Source: Lachnospiraceae bacterium UBA7729
GTDB taxonomy: Bacteria; Bacillota; Clostridia; Lachnospirales; Lachnospiraceae
Direction: 5' to 3'
DNA length: 48,914 nucleotides
NCBI GenBank assembly: GCA_002482005.1
Contig: DLFD01000014.1
Span: 14,362 to 63,275 of the forward strand
The notes beneath the pieces are model-generated. The model was not told where the DNA came from, made no database searches, and saw only the letters and a program-made list of their open reading frames with translations. The position numbers and the translations under genes are program-made. Of the stretch, positions 16,587 through 24,952 are shown piece after piece (the first letter of the stretch is position 1; every line of letters starts with the position of its first letter).

Positions 16587-18683
16587 TCAGTCCTCCTTCC
16601 CGACTTTGACGAAATTGACTACGCCGGCCTTGTAGTTCGGCTCTTTCGAATACTTGTCATAGCTCGAAGGTGTAATACGGTTGCATTCAAGATAGTGTTC
16701 CGGAGCGTAGAGCTGATCGTACGGAACATCGTCCGTCACGCGGACCATGAAGACGGCGCTCTGCCCGTTGACAGAGTCAACCCTGATGAAGTCAAGGTCC
16801 CTGATCCCTTTCTCCTGGGCCAGCTTTGTGTTCATGAAGAGGTAGGCTCTCCGGATGGAAGCGTCCTCGACATAGCGGACCTCGCGGGTCCTGGTCTGGG
16901 TATGCCACTGGCCGACCGTACCGCGTCCGGTATTGAAGATATACGGGAATTCTTCCGTCTGCGGGAATGGATTCGGCAGCGGGTCCTCGAAGAGGAACTG
17001 GGCCCTGCCGTCCGGTGTGAAGAACTTTCCGTCAGCGTAAAGTCTTCTCTCATCCTCAGCCGCCTGCCCCTTCATAGCCTCCGGGAACGGCCATTGACAT
17101 CCGTAGCTTCCCTCAAGTCCCTTCCAGTCGATGCCGGTGAAGTCGCAGGGAGTATCGCGGGAAATCTCCTTCATCAGGTTGAAGCAGTCCTCCACGGTGG
17201 CCCATTTCTCAATCTTATCTCCCATGCCGAGCGCACGTCCTACACCAAGGACTGCCTCATAGTCGGAGATCTCGTCTTTCTCCCTTGGGAGGACCGGAAC
17301 CATACGGCACATACGGCGCTCCAGATTGATGTAAGTTCCGCACTTTTTGATTCCAGGTACGACCGGGAAGAAGACCGTAGCCTTCTCAGCACTGTCTGTA
17401 GAATCGTAAATATCCTGAACAACATAGAGGTCGAGCTTCTTTACCGCTTCCTCAAAGCGCTTATTGTTGGCCCAGCTGTGCATCGGATTGGTGCAGAGGA
17501 TCCAGAGACCCTTGATCTTCCCGTCATTGATCCCTTCGACGATCCTGTCGTAGGTGAGAGTCGGCTTCTTTGCCAGATGGTCGTCGTCCGTCCCGATGAT
17601 CCTGCAGATCTTCTCCCTCGCCGCGGCATCCTTGAAATCATATCCCGCGTAGAGGCAGGTGGTGTCGGAGAAGAGACGGGACCCCATGGCGTTGCACTGG
17701 CCGGTGATCGAGTTCGGGCCGGTGCCCGGACGCCCGATATTGCCGGTCATAAGGCAGATATTGATGATCGCCTGAGCCGTGCGGACTGCCTCATAGCCCT
17801 GGTTGACGCCCATGGTCCACCACATGGAGACTGCTTTGCCCTCGTGGATCGATGCGGCAAGCTGCATCACCTGGGCCATCGTAAGGCCGGTCTCCTTCTC
17901 CGCATCTTCCAGCGTGAATTTCTTTACGAATTCCCTGAACTCACCGAAGTGATCGGTGTGCTTCTCAATGAAGTCATGATCGATCCAGTCGCTTTTGATC
18001 AGGACATTCGCCAGCGTGTAGAGCAGCTTCAGGTCGGCTCTCGGACGGATCTGATAGTGGACATCCGACATGCGGGCAGTCTCGGAACGTCTCGGGTCGA
18101 TGACGATGACCTTATGTCCCGGGACCTCATTATTGCGGATGCGTGACCAAAAGATCGGATGTGTGACGATCGGATTCGCTCCGATCAGGATGATCGTATC
18201 AGAAAGCTCCAGGTCCTTCAGAGTGTACCCCGGAGCATCGAAACCATAGCTCTGCTTCATGGCAACAGCTGCGGTCGCCATGCAGAGACGGGTGTTGCCG
18301 TCGACATTGGTCTGCAGATAGTTTCTCATGACGTGACCGAAGATTGAAAACTCCTCCAGAGTCAGCTGGCCGGTCGAGATTCCTGCGACACTCTCCGTTC
18401 CATATTCCGCCTGCAGACTCTTCAGCTTATCCGCAACATAATGGAACGCCTCATCCCAGGACACCGTCTTTTTGCTGCCATCCGGCTGGCGGATCCAAGG
18501 CAGCGGACCCGGCTTCTCGGTCGTCTGCTGCTTATCCAGTGAGATTCCCTTGATACAGCAGAATCCGTCATTGACCGGATAGCCTTTCGTCGGAACTGCC
18601 CTCAGGATCTTTCCATCCTCAACCTGGAAGTCCAGATTACAGTCCATGGCACAGAAATTACAGTTCGTCTGAACCTTTCTCAT
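16587..18683 (-). CDS. narB: Molybdopterin nitrate reductase, NarB/NapA-like
   Basis: Catalytic subunit, 698 aa, expected to reduce nitrate to nitrite in the cytosol. An N-terminal 4Fe-4S site is formed by C8, C11, C15 and C42 (or C43). The molybdenum ligand is C134 in NTRLCMATAAVA. The motifs GANPIVTHP, WWTMGVNQ and SITGQCNAMGSR match the NarB/NapA nitrate reductases better than formate dehydrogenase, which has GITQ and RGQNN at these places. The C-terminal domain begins near residue 590. No Tat signal is present. It is the first gene of a seven-gene operon that also supplies electron carriers and cofactor. A formate dehydrogenase-like role is the main alternative. Confidence 0.87.
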   Translation of the reverse strand: MRKVQTNCNFCAMDCNLDFQVEDGKILRAVPTKGYPVNDGFCCIKGISLDKQQTTEKPGPLPWIRQPDGSKKTVSWDEAFHYVADKLKSLQAEYGTESVAGISTGQLTLEEFSIFGHVMRNYLQTNVDGNTRLCMATAAVAMKQSYGFDAPGYTLKDLELSDTIILIGANPIVTHPIFWSRIRNNEVPGHKVIVIDPRRSETARMSDVHYQIRPRADLKLLYTLANVLIKSDWIDHDFIEKHTDHFGEFREFVKKFTLEDAEKETGLTMAQVMQLAASIHEGKAVSMWWTMGVNQGYEAVRTAQAIINICLMTGNIGRPGTGPNSITGQCNAMGSRLFSDTTCLYAGYDFKDAAAREKICRIIGTDDDHLAKKPTLTYDRIVEGINDGKIKGLWILCTNPMHSWANNKRFEEAVKKLDLYVVQDIYDSTDSAEKATVFFPVVPGIKKCGTYINLERRMCRMVPVLPREKDEISDYEAVLGVGRALGMGDKIEKWATVEDCFNLMKEISRDTPCDFTGIDWKGLEGSYGCQWPFPEAMKGQAAEDERRLYADGKFFTPDGRAQFLFEDPLPNPFPQTEEFPYIFNTGRGTVGQWHTQTRTREVRYVEDASIRRAYLFMNTKLAQEKGIRDLDFIRVDSVNGQSAVFMVRVTDDVPYDQLYAPEHYLECNRITPSSYDKYSKEPNYKAGVVNFVKVGKED

Positions 18684-18734
18684 CTTGAGCCTCCCTCCAT
18701 ATTTCAGGACTGGTGTATTTCGCAGCCGTCAGTT

Positions 18735-18810
18735 ATGATACGTGTGCCAATAAGTCGCCCGGCCTTACGTGCCTGGCCACACGGCCGGTGACTATTGGCA
18801 CCTGCGTCAT
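18735..18810. repeat. Structured palindromic element, copy 2, in the nitrate operon leader
   Basis: A 76-nt element with a perfect 9-bp outer stem (GTGCCAATA 18744-18752 with TATTGGCAC 18793-18801). The inner stem is GGCC (18761-18764) with GGCC (18775-18778) around a 10-nt loop, and CGTG in that loop can pair with CACG (18780-18783), a possible pseudoknot. Compared with copy 1 the second base pair of the inner stem changes from C-G to G-C, a compensatory change. It ends 52 bp before the narB start. On the minus strand TATATT (18814-18819) lies just before it, so it could start the operon's leader RNA. Orientation and class are unsettled. Confidence 0.6.
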
Positions 18811-18859
18811 CAGAATATACTTGAGTTCAGTATACTAAAGAATCCGGAAAAAGCAAAAG

Positions 18860-18896
18860 AAAAAGGCGCTTCTCCGCAGAGAAAGCGCCTTTTTAC
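18860..18896 (-). terminator. Terminator of the alcohol dehydrogenase gene
   Basis: AAAAAGGCGCTT and GAAAGCGCCTTTTT pair across a short loop, with one unpaired base, and the minus-strand tail is TTTTTCTTTT. It lies 55 bp after the alcohol dehydrogenase stop. Confidence 0.85.
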
Positions 18897-18950
18897 ACAC
18901 AGCTTCTATAACATATGTCGCAGAAGGACAGTTATCCAGAGTACAGCGGT

Positions 18951-20168
18951 TCAGAACAGGACTTCTGTATCATAGTAGCAGCAGGTAAGGAGCTTCTCCA
19001 TCTCCTGCTGACTGATCGGACGCGGATTGGCGCCTGTGCAGGCGTCAAGAATCGCGTTGGCCGCAATGTCAGGAAGCTTTTTGAAGAATTCATCCTCCGG
19101 AACGATTCCCTTTCCGGCTTCCACCTTCAGACCGCCCTGGCCATACTGGTTGATGCTCATCGGGATGTTCATCAGATGATTGAGTCTGCGGCAGAACCCG
19201 ATCAGGTTCTCTACCTTATCCGCTGTTGTCAGTCCGCCAAGGTGCAGCTCGTCCGCGATCTGGGCGAAACGTTCAGCCGTTTCCTTGCGGCCGGCGTTGA
19301 ACTTGATGACCTTCGGCAGATACATAGCGTTCGCGCAGCCGTGGATGATATGACCTCCGGAGAATGCGGCGCCCGTCTTGTGTGCCATGGAATGAACGAT
19401 GCCAAGAAGCCCGCTGGAGAATGCCATTCCCGCAAGGCACTGTGCGTCATGCATTGCGCCTCTCGCCTCAAGATCACCGCTGTAGGACGCGACAAGGTTC
19501 TCCTGGATCAGCCGCATCGCATGCAGTCCCATCGCATCCGTATAAGCACTGTGAGCGGTGGAAACATAGGACTCGACAGAGTGTGTCAGAGCGTCCATTC
19601 CCGTGAAGGCGACAAGTTTTTTCGGAAGAGTTGCTACCAGGGCCGGGTCCACGATTGCGACGTCCGGCGTCAGATTAAAGTCCGCGATCGGATACTTGAT
19701 TCCCTTCTCATAATCCGTAATGATCGAGAATGCCGTGACCTCGGTTCCTGTTCCGGAAGTAGTGGGGATCGCGCAGAAATGTGCCTTGCGGCGAAGAGTC
19801 GGAAGACCAAACGGAACGGTCATCTGCTCAAAGGTGATATCCGGATACTCATACTTGATCCACATCGCCTTCGCCGCGTCGATCGGAGATCCGCCGCCCA
19901 CACCGATGATCCAGTCCGGTCCAAACTCCTCCATCTTCTTTGCACCTTCCATGACGGTGGTGACGGAGGGATCTGATTCAATGCCTTCGATGAGCTGGGT
20001 CTCAAAACCAGCCTCCTTCAGGTTGCCAAGGATCCGGTCCAGATGACCATTCCGCCTGATGGAGCCGCCGCCGATGCATACCATTGCTTTGCTGCCCTTC
20101 AGCGTTTTGAGGGCTTCGATGGCATTCTCTCCATGGTAGACGAAACGTGGATTAATATACTGCTGCAT
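18951..20168 (-). CDS. Iron-containing alcohol dehydrogenase
   Basis: NAD(P)H-dependent alcohol dehydrogenase of the iron-activated family III, 405 aa, cytosolic; members reduce aldehydes such as butanal or 3-hydroxypropanal in fermentation. The dinucleotide site is GVGGGSPIDAAKAM (about residue 95). The metal-binding region includes TGMDALTHSVESYVS, IVHSMAHKTGAAF and HIIHGCANA with the conserved histidines. The ribosome site AAAGGAG is well placed. A TATAAT lies at 20233-20238 on the minus strand. The gene stands alone, with its own terminator. The exact alcohol cannot be told. Confidence 0.93.
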   Translation of the reverse strand: MQQYINPRFVYHGENAIEALKTLKGSKAMVCIGGGSIRRNGHLDRILGNLKEAGFETQLIEGIESDPSVTTVMEGAKKMEEFGPDWIIGVGGGSPIDAAKAMWIKYEYPDITFEQMTVPFGLPTLRRKAHFCAIPTTSGTGTEVTAFSIITDYEKGIKYPIADFNLTPDVAIVDPALVATLPKKLVAFTGMDALTHSVESYVSTAHSAYTDAMGLHAMRLIQENLVASYSGDLEARGAMHDAQCLAGMAFSSGLLGIVHSMAHKTGAAFSGGHIIHGCANAMYLPKVIKFNAGRKETAERFAQIADELHLGGLTTADKVENLIGFCRRLNHLMNIPMSINQYGQGGLKVEAGKGIVPEDEFFKKLPDIAANAILDACTGANPRPISQQEMEKLLTCCYYDTEVLF

Positions 20169-20403
20169 AATACTCTCCTTTCATGGCTGTTGATTGTGCT
20201 GTTTTTGATATTATTTCCATATCCTTTTCTCCATTATAGTCATTTCGATGAATTAACGCTATATAAATTGCAAAGATTCAGCATTTTCCAGAATTCATTC
20301 GTACCGTGCGTTACTGAGAACATCCTTCGGGACATTGACATATGGATTTTCATAGGAAAGACCGGAATATGGATCACGCCGCGGTGCCGCGAAAGATTCC
20401 TGT

Positions 20404-20432
20404 TTGCCATCCGGGATTCCGTGATATATGAT
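20404..20432 (+). promoter_or_regulatory. Promoter of the HPr-lactate dehydrogenase gene
   Basis: TTGCCA (20404-20409) and TATGAT (20427-20432) with a 17-bp spacer, about 105 bp before the start. The 368-bp divergent gap also holds a minus-strand TATAAT at 20233-20238 for the alcohol dehydrogenase. No gene is seen in the gap. Confidence 0.6.
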
Positions 20433-20536
20433 AGAAAAAAGGCGTCTGCACAAGCTGTTATGCTTTGTATGCGGCAACACGATTGCCTGTGACAGAACGC
20501 AGATGAAGGATATGCGTTAGCGGAAAGGAGTACCTT

Positions 20537-21844
20537 ATGAAGGAATGTTATTATGCGATCTCACTACCCCAGGGGCTTCATGCACGCCCTGCAGCAAAAG
20601 TCGCCCAGATCGCCAGCTCCGTAAAAAGCCAGGTAACCTTTGAGAAAAACGGAAGAAGCGTAAGCGCAAAGAATGTTCTGTCTCTGCTGAGCCTGAACAT
20701 CAAATCCGGCGAGAAGGTCCATATCATGGTAGAAGGAGAAGATGAGGAAGAAGCGGCGGGGATGATCGAAGAGTTTCTGTGCTGCCACCCGGCGGAAAAA
20801 CTGAAGAACGATAAGGTTTTCCGCATTGCCTTTTTCGGAACGAAAGAATATGACCGTACTTTCTTCTCACAGCTGTCCCATCCGAAGGGAGACGATACTT
20901 ACAATTCCCATATCCACTACTTTGAGCCAAGACTGACGGAGGAGACCGCGGGACTGGCCAGGGGATACGACGCGGTCTGCATATTCGTCAACGACGACTG
21001 CAGCGCAAAAGCGATCGAGATCCTTCATGAATGCGGCGTAAGACTGATCCTGCTCCGCTGCGCGGGCTTCAACAATGTGGACCTGGCAGCAGCGAAGGAA
21101 TATGGTCTGACAGTTCTCCGTGTCCCGGCTTATTCTCCGTACGCGGTAGCGGAACATGCCATGGCTATCCTTCAGGCGGCCAACCGGAGGCTGCAGAGAG
21201 CCTATACCAGAATCCGTGATAATGACTTTGCGCTGAGCGGTCTGGTCGGACTCGATCTTCACAACAAGGTAGCAGGCATTGTCGGAACAGGAAGGATCGG
21301 ACAATGCATGGCCCGTATCTGCAAGGGTTATGGCATGACGGTCCTGGGCTGGGACGCTTATCCGAACCAGAAGCTGGCGGACGAAGGGCTTCTTACTTAC
21401 GTAAGCTTCGACGAACTGCTTGAGAAGTCGGACCTGATCTCCCTGCATGCTCCTCTGGTCAGGGGCGAGGGAGGAACATACCACATCATCGATGCGACGG
21501 CTATCTCGAAGATGAAGGATGATGTCATGCTGGTCAACGCTGCCCGCGGCGGTCTCATAGACAACGCGGCTCTGCTCGAAGGTCTGAAGGCAGGCAAGTT
21601 CCACGCTGTCGCGCTCGATGTGTACGAGGGCGAGGAGCAGAACGTCTACAGCGACCTGTCCGGCGACACGCTGACGAATGATATCACTGCCAGACTGACC
21701 TTCTATCCGCAGGTCGTCATCACATCTCATCAGGCTTTCTTCACCAGAGAAGCTCTGCAGGCAATTGCCACCACGACGATGGAGAACGCTTACAACTTCA
21801 GTCAGGGACTTCCTTTCGGAAGTGCGGAAGTGAAGCTGCAGTAA
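20537..21844 (+). CDS. HPr domain fused to D-lactate/2-hydroxyacid dehydrogenase
   Basis: A two-domain protein of 435 aa. Residues 1-85 are an HPr-like phosphocarrier with the phosphorylatable His15 in GLHARPAAKV. The regulatory Ser46 of HPr is replaced by Asn46 (SVSAKN), so control by HPr kinase should be lost. Residues about 93-435 are a D-lactate dehydrogenase-type 2-hydroxyacid dehydrogenase. It has the NAD loop GIVGTGRIG (247-255), Asp273 for NAD preference, and the catalytic triad Arg337 (NAARGG), Glu366 and His398 (ITSHQAF). Both parts are full-length and in one frame with a good ribosome site GGAAAGGAG, so the fusion looks genuine. It may link sugar uptake by the PTS to lactate formation (inference). 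Confidence 0.92.
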   Translation: MKECYYAISLPQGLHARPAAKVAQIASSVKSQVTFEKNGRSVSAKNVLSLLSLNIKSGEKVHIMVEGEDEEEAAGMIEEFLCCHPAEKLKNDKVFRIAFFGTKEYDRTFFSQLSHPKGDDTYNSHIHYFEPRLTEETAGLARGYDAVCIFVNDDCSAKAIEILHECGVRLILLRCAGFNNVDLAAAKEYGLTVLRVPAYSPYAVAEHAMAILQAANRRLQRAYTRIRDNDFALSGLVGLDLHNKVAGIVGTGRIGQCMARICKGYGMTVLGWDAYPNQKLADEGLLTYVSFDELLEKSDLISLHAPLVRGEGGTYHIIDATAISKMKDDVMLVNAARGGLIDNAALLEGLKAGKFHAVALDVYEGEEQNVYSDLSGDTLTNDITARLTFYPQVVITSHQAFFTREALQAIATTTMENAYNFSQGLPFGSAEVKLQ

Positions 21845-21930
21845 GCGCATATTTGGAATCTGCTGCAGACATGCCTGTCAGTGTTATGCAGAACACGGGC
21901 GGTCGGACAGAAAAAGCAAGGAGACAAGAT

Positions 21931-21965
21931 CGGCCTGTCCGACTCGACATAAGACGGACAGGCCG
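21931..21965. terminator. Hairpin between two converging genes
   Basis: A perfect 11-bp stem (CGGCCTGTCCG with CGGACAGGCCG) around a 13-nt loop, between the dehydrogenase on the plus strand and the small gene on the minus strand. It has only a weak T-rich tail, so it is a probable two-way terminator. Confidence 0.6.
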
Positions 21966-21971
21966 GGCAGG

Positions 21972-22211
21972 TTATTCCAGATAGTCTCCGACCGGGCTCG
22001 TATTATACTGCTTACGGATCTTCAGCAAAACTGAGCCGTCAGGCAGAGTGCTCTCTTCCTCTATTTTGTACTTCGTGCGATTGCGTTCAAGCGATTCCTT
22101 GTAATGTTTTACCTCCTCCTGCACTGCCCGTATGTTATATGTGTTGCTGATTCCATCCTTCAGCTGAAAGTGCAGTGTCTGGCAGATACACGCCGACTGA
22201 ATTCTCTTCAT
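21972..22211 (-). CDS. Conserved small protein of unknown function
   Basis: A 79-residue soluble protein starting MKRIQSACICQTLHF and ending TSPVGDYLE. The middle (about residues 28-50) is a charged helix (RAVQEEVKHYKESLERN), and the C-terminal part looks like beta strands (LPDGSVLLKIRKQYN). I believe similar proteins occur widely in Lachnospiraceae as hypothetical proteins, but no function is known to me. The ATG at 22211 has a perfect AGGAGG seven bases upstream. The leader carries a long palindrome (22234-22304), so expression may be controlled at the RNA level. Confidence 0.8.
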   Translation of the reverse strand: MKRIQSACICQTLHFQLKDGISNTYNIRAVQEEVKHYKESLERNRTKYKIEEESTLPDGSVLLKIRKQYNTSPVGDYLE

Positions 22212-22233
22212 GATGCATCCTCCTTCTATCCTG

Positions 22234-22304
22234 TGCGCAAACAAAAACAGCGTGCGGCCACAAGCTGGATTTACGCCATCTCAAGGCAACACACTGTTTG
22301 CGCA
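22234..22304 (-). promoter_or_regulatory. Large palindromic leader of the 79-residue protein gene
   Basis: TGCGCAAACA (22234-22243) pairs perfectly with TGTTTGCGCA (22295-22304), closing a 51-nt interior; the pairing extends with CAG/CTG around a bulge. Inside, GCC-TTGAGAT-GGC can form a small hairpin. The structure ends 22 nt before the start codon and just upstream of its AGGAGG. This could be a structured leader RNA, a protein-binding site, or the ends of a tiny mobile element. Confidence 0.45.
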
Positions 22305-22529
22305 TACATCTGGTATTGAAGGGATAAAGCCCCTTCCATAGTTATTTTAACATCATGTCTTTCGAAAATTCAAACGAAATTCTGTCCTTTTTTCATGGTT
22401 CCAGTATACTGTCGCTTCTGATTCTCATTCTCAGGCTATTTTCCAGTATCCGTTATCAACATCAGACAGTTTCACGGGATCCACGTTCCACACTGTCGGC
22501 AGCACAGTATCCATCCAGAAGAGAGATCT

Positions 22530-23489
22530 TTATGACTGTTTCGATTCCATCTGCGCGGCACACTCATTGACCCAGGCGATGTAATTTGCAGTTGAATCGC
22601 CGGTCCGCTCTGCTTCCGTATGCTTCAGTCCCCACACAGTGGTGAATTCCACATCCGCACCATAATTCTCCAGTGCCTGCGACAGGTTGACTTCGCTCGT
22701 CAGGGCCGTATCGCTCTGCCAGAGACCGGAATTGATCCGGAAGAACTGTGCGACATCACTGCTCTGATACCCGTCGCTCCCGCTCATCAGATAGTGCAGC
22801 GGAGAATACATGTGCAGCCTTTCCTCTGCAGTATGTCCAAGAGCATCCGTTTTTTCAAGATCAGCGGCATATTCATCTGCATAATCCGATCCTTCGTTCT
22901 CCCGGACCTGTGCCAGAAGACCGTCGAAGTGAGCTCTTTCTCCGTCTCCGTATCCGAAGAGGACGTTCTCACCCTGTCCTTTATCCAGCTGATCGAAGGC
23001 GCCGAGTCCTTTGGAAGCCAGCTTTACTGCCGCCGAAAAGTCTGCCAGAGAAGTGATGGCCGCAGCGGACATGTAGCCCGGCGTATTGACGGTAAATGCA
23101 ATAGGCGCAGTCCCGGCGGTATAACCCTGCTCACCGGCGGCCGCTTCCATGTTCACACTGCAGGTATACGTCCCATCTCCGTTGTCTGAAGCATCCATGT
23201 ACTCGCCCGGCACGAAAACCGCCAGTTTCTCATAGCTTTCATCCGCCGGTTTTTCACAGTACAGGACTCCCGTCTGATAGTAGACATTGTCCGTCTCATT
23301 GTACTGCCACTTTGTATTGTCGATCTTTGACAGCGACGATGCTGCCTGACCGTCAGCCTCTGCTGCCGTGTTTTCCGTTCCCTCTGTGCCTTCCGCATAA
23401 ACGGTCACAGGCGTCAGACTCATCAATCCAGTCATAGCCCATGCCAGCACATTTCTTCCAATTTTCCCAAATCGGTACGTCTTTTTCAT
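22530..23489 (-). pseudogene. Secreted tannase/feruloyl esterase-like protein lacking its nucleophile region
   Basis: A 319-residue frame with a signal peptide (MKKTYRFGKIGRNVLAW, cut near VYAEG at about residue 33). Residues 55-140 look like the N-terminal part of secreted alpha/beta-hydrolases of the bacterial tannase type (KWQYNETDNVYYQTGVLYC). Residues 155-319 look like their C-terminal part (GLGAFDQLDKGQGENVLFG, TALTSEVNLSQALENYG, VWGLKHTEAERTGDST). In full proteins about 150-200 residues, including the GxSxG nucleophile elbow, lie between these. Here GYMSAAAI is joined directly to the later part and no GxSxG is found. The frame is open, so an in-frame deletion is likely; the protein should be inactive. 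Family identity is from memory. Confidence 0.6.
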
Positions 23490-23539
23490 CTGCTCTGTGA
23501 AAAGAGCCAGTCCCTGACCGCTTCGATTCTGTAAGGAAA

Positions 23540-23594
23540 GAAAGCAGGCATACCCGGGCTTGAAGCTTTACTGTCCGGACTAATGCCTGCTTTC
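23540..23594. other. Long hairpin in the 376-bp divergent gap
   Basis: GAAAGCAGGCAT (23540-23551) pairs perfectly over 12 bp with ATGCCTGCTTTC (23583-23594). Inside, CCGG near each end can also pair. On the minus strand it lies 50 bp upstream of the tannase-like gene; on the plus strand it is 270 bp before the glycosyltransferase gene. It may be a leader attenuator or a remnant terminator. The rest of the gap has no gene. Confidence 0.5.
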
Positions 23595-23766
23595 ATATGG
23601 ATTCCAGGATCCTCCACTTCGAATTATTGTTCCCCATAGATCAAGCTTCCAACAGTCAGTACCCGTTTACTATATGTCTGGCAGTATTTCCCTATTTCAA
23701 CCGGAAGTCAATCTTCCATAATCACTCTCTCAACTATGCACATAAGGGATCCAATCCGCTCTGTCA

Positions 23767-23786
23767 TTAAAGTTCTTTTAAGTTTT
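23767..23786 (+). promoter_or_regulatory. Candidate response-regulator box upstream of the envelope operon
   Basis: TTAAAGTTCTTTTAAGTTTT contains two AAGTT units 10 bp apart, the layout OmpR-type regulators bind. A similar sequence lies before the next gene (24953-24971). The convergent two-component system at 29.8-31.8 kb is the natural candidate regulator (inference). A further hairpin (TGTCAG 23805-23810 with CTGACA 23833-23838) lies closer to the start codon. Confidence 0.4.
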
Positions 23787-23864
23787 CTCCTCTATCTTTG
23801 ACATTGTCAGCATACCGCTGTCCCCGGACACACTGACATATCGTCGGAAGAAAGAGGTGATCTC

Positions 23865-24938
23865 ATGAACAGTACGATTCCTGTTGTAATTCCTGCATAC
23901 GAACCTGACGGCCGCCTGATTCTCCTCTTAAGGGAACTTCAGGACATCTTCCCGCAGCCGGTCATCCTGGTCGATGACGGAAGCGGACCGGCATACAATG
24001 CAGTATTTCAGGAAGCTGCAAAGATGCTCGGCAAAGGCGGCGTCCTCCTCACCCATACGCAGAACCGCGGCAAGGGCCGGGCTCTGAAGACCGCCTTCAC
24101 CTATGCCCTGAACCATTACCCGGACGCTCCCGGCGTCGTGACAGCGGATTCAGACGGACAGCATACGGCCTTTTGCATCCGCAAAACCGGTCTGGCCCTG
24201 AAAGAACACCCGCAAAACCTGATCCTTGGGGTACGAACATTTGACGGAGAAGACGTTCCATGGAAAAGCCGGTTCGGCAATAAGCTGACATCCTCGGTCC
24301 TTCGCTACGTATCCGGCATCCGCACCTCGGATACCCAGACCGGCCTCCGGGGGATCCCGGCCTCTTTTATGAGAAAACTGATCTCCGTGAAAGGGGATCG
24401 TTTTGAATTCGAGATGCGGATGCTGCTTGAATCATCGCCCAGGTACCCGATCTGCGAAGTCCCGATCCAGACCATCTATGATTCAAAGGACCACCATCAG
24501 ACCCATTTTGCGCCTGTCAGGGACTCGATACGGATCTACCGGATCCTGGGATGGAAGTTCATCAAATACATCCTCTCCTCCCTGTCCTCGTCCCTGCTCG
24601 ATCTGACCCTCTTTTCTCTCTTCTGCGCTCTCCCATGGCTGGACCCGGACTCTGAGGCTGGCACCGCCTTCATCGCGACCATCCTGGCAAGGACCCTTTC
24701 GTCCTTCTTCAACTATATGGTCAACTTCCGGCTGGTCTTTCAGAGCCGGCAGAGCAGTCTGAGGGCAGGGGAAAAATATTTCCTTCTTGCCGTCCTGCAG
24801 ATGACCGCCAGCGCCGTGCTCGTCTCCGGGACCGTGCGGGTCCTTCCGGCAATGCCTGCCGTGGCCGTCAAAGCCTGTGTGGACACGATGCTGTTTTTCC
24901 TGAGCTATACGGTGCAGAGAAAATTCATCTTCACATGA
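23865..24938 (+). CDS. GT2 glycosyltransferase with GtrA-like membrane domain
   Basis: A 357-residue membrane enzyme. Residues 1-225 form a family 2 glycosyltransferase (VVIPAYEPDGRL, LVDDGSG, TADSDGQH with the DxD-type metal site), like dolichol/undecaprenyl-phosphate mannosyl- or glucosyltransferases. Residues about 232-357 form a four-helix GtrA-like domain (KYILSSLSSSLLDLTLFSLF, NYMVNFRLVF, VQRKFIF). Such fusions charge a polyprenyl phosphate with a sugar and flip it across the membrane. It begins the envelope operon, with GAGGTGA before the ATG. The sugar and the acceptor polymer are unknown. Confidence 0.92.
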   Translation: MNSTIPVVIPAYEPDGRLILLLRELQDIFPQPVILVDDGSGPAYNAVFQEAAKMLGKGGVLLTHTQNRGKGRALKTAFTYALNHYPDAPGVVTADSDGQHTAFCIRKTGLALKEHPQNLILGVRTFDGEDVPWKSRFGNKLTSSVLRYVSGIRTSDTQTGLRGIPASFMRKLISVKGDRFEFEMRMLLESSPRYPICEVPIQTIYDSKDHHQTHFAPVRDSIRIYRILGWKFIKYILSSLSSSLLDLTLFSLFCALPWLDPDSEAGTAFIATILARTLSSFFNYMVNFRLVFQSRQSSLRAGEKYFLLAVLQMTASAVLVSGTVRVLPAMPAVAVKACVDTMLFFLSYTVQRKFIFT

Positions 24939-24952
24939 TATTCACATAAGCC

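Noticed and set aside
16587..18683. Formate dehydrogenase (FdhF-type) for the molybdoenzyme
   Set aside because: The motifs GVNQ and TGQCNAMG and the NTRLC site fit nitrate reductases better, and there is no selenocysteine or hydrogenase-type partner gene.
18735..18810. A known Moco riboswitch in front of the nitrate operon
   Set aside because: The position would fit, but the conserved sequence and the compact pseudoknot-like layout do not match the Moco motif as I remember it. Left as unclassified.
22355..22529. Short plus-strand frame in the gap before the tannase-like gene
   Set aside because: No ribosome site, no motif and an overlap with the end of the minus-strand gene. I see nothing in this stretch.
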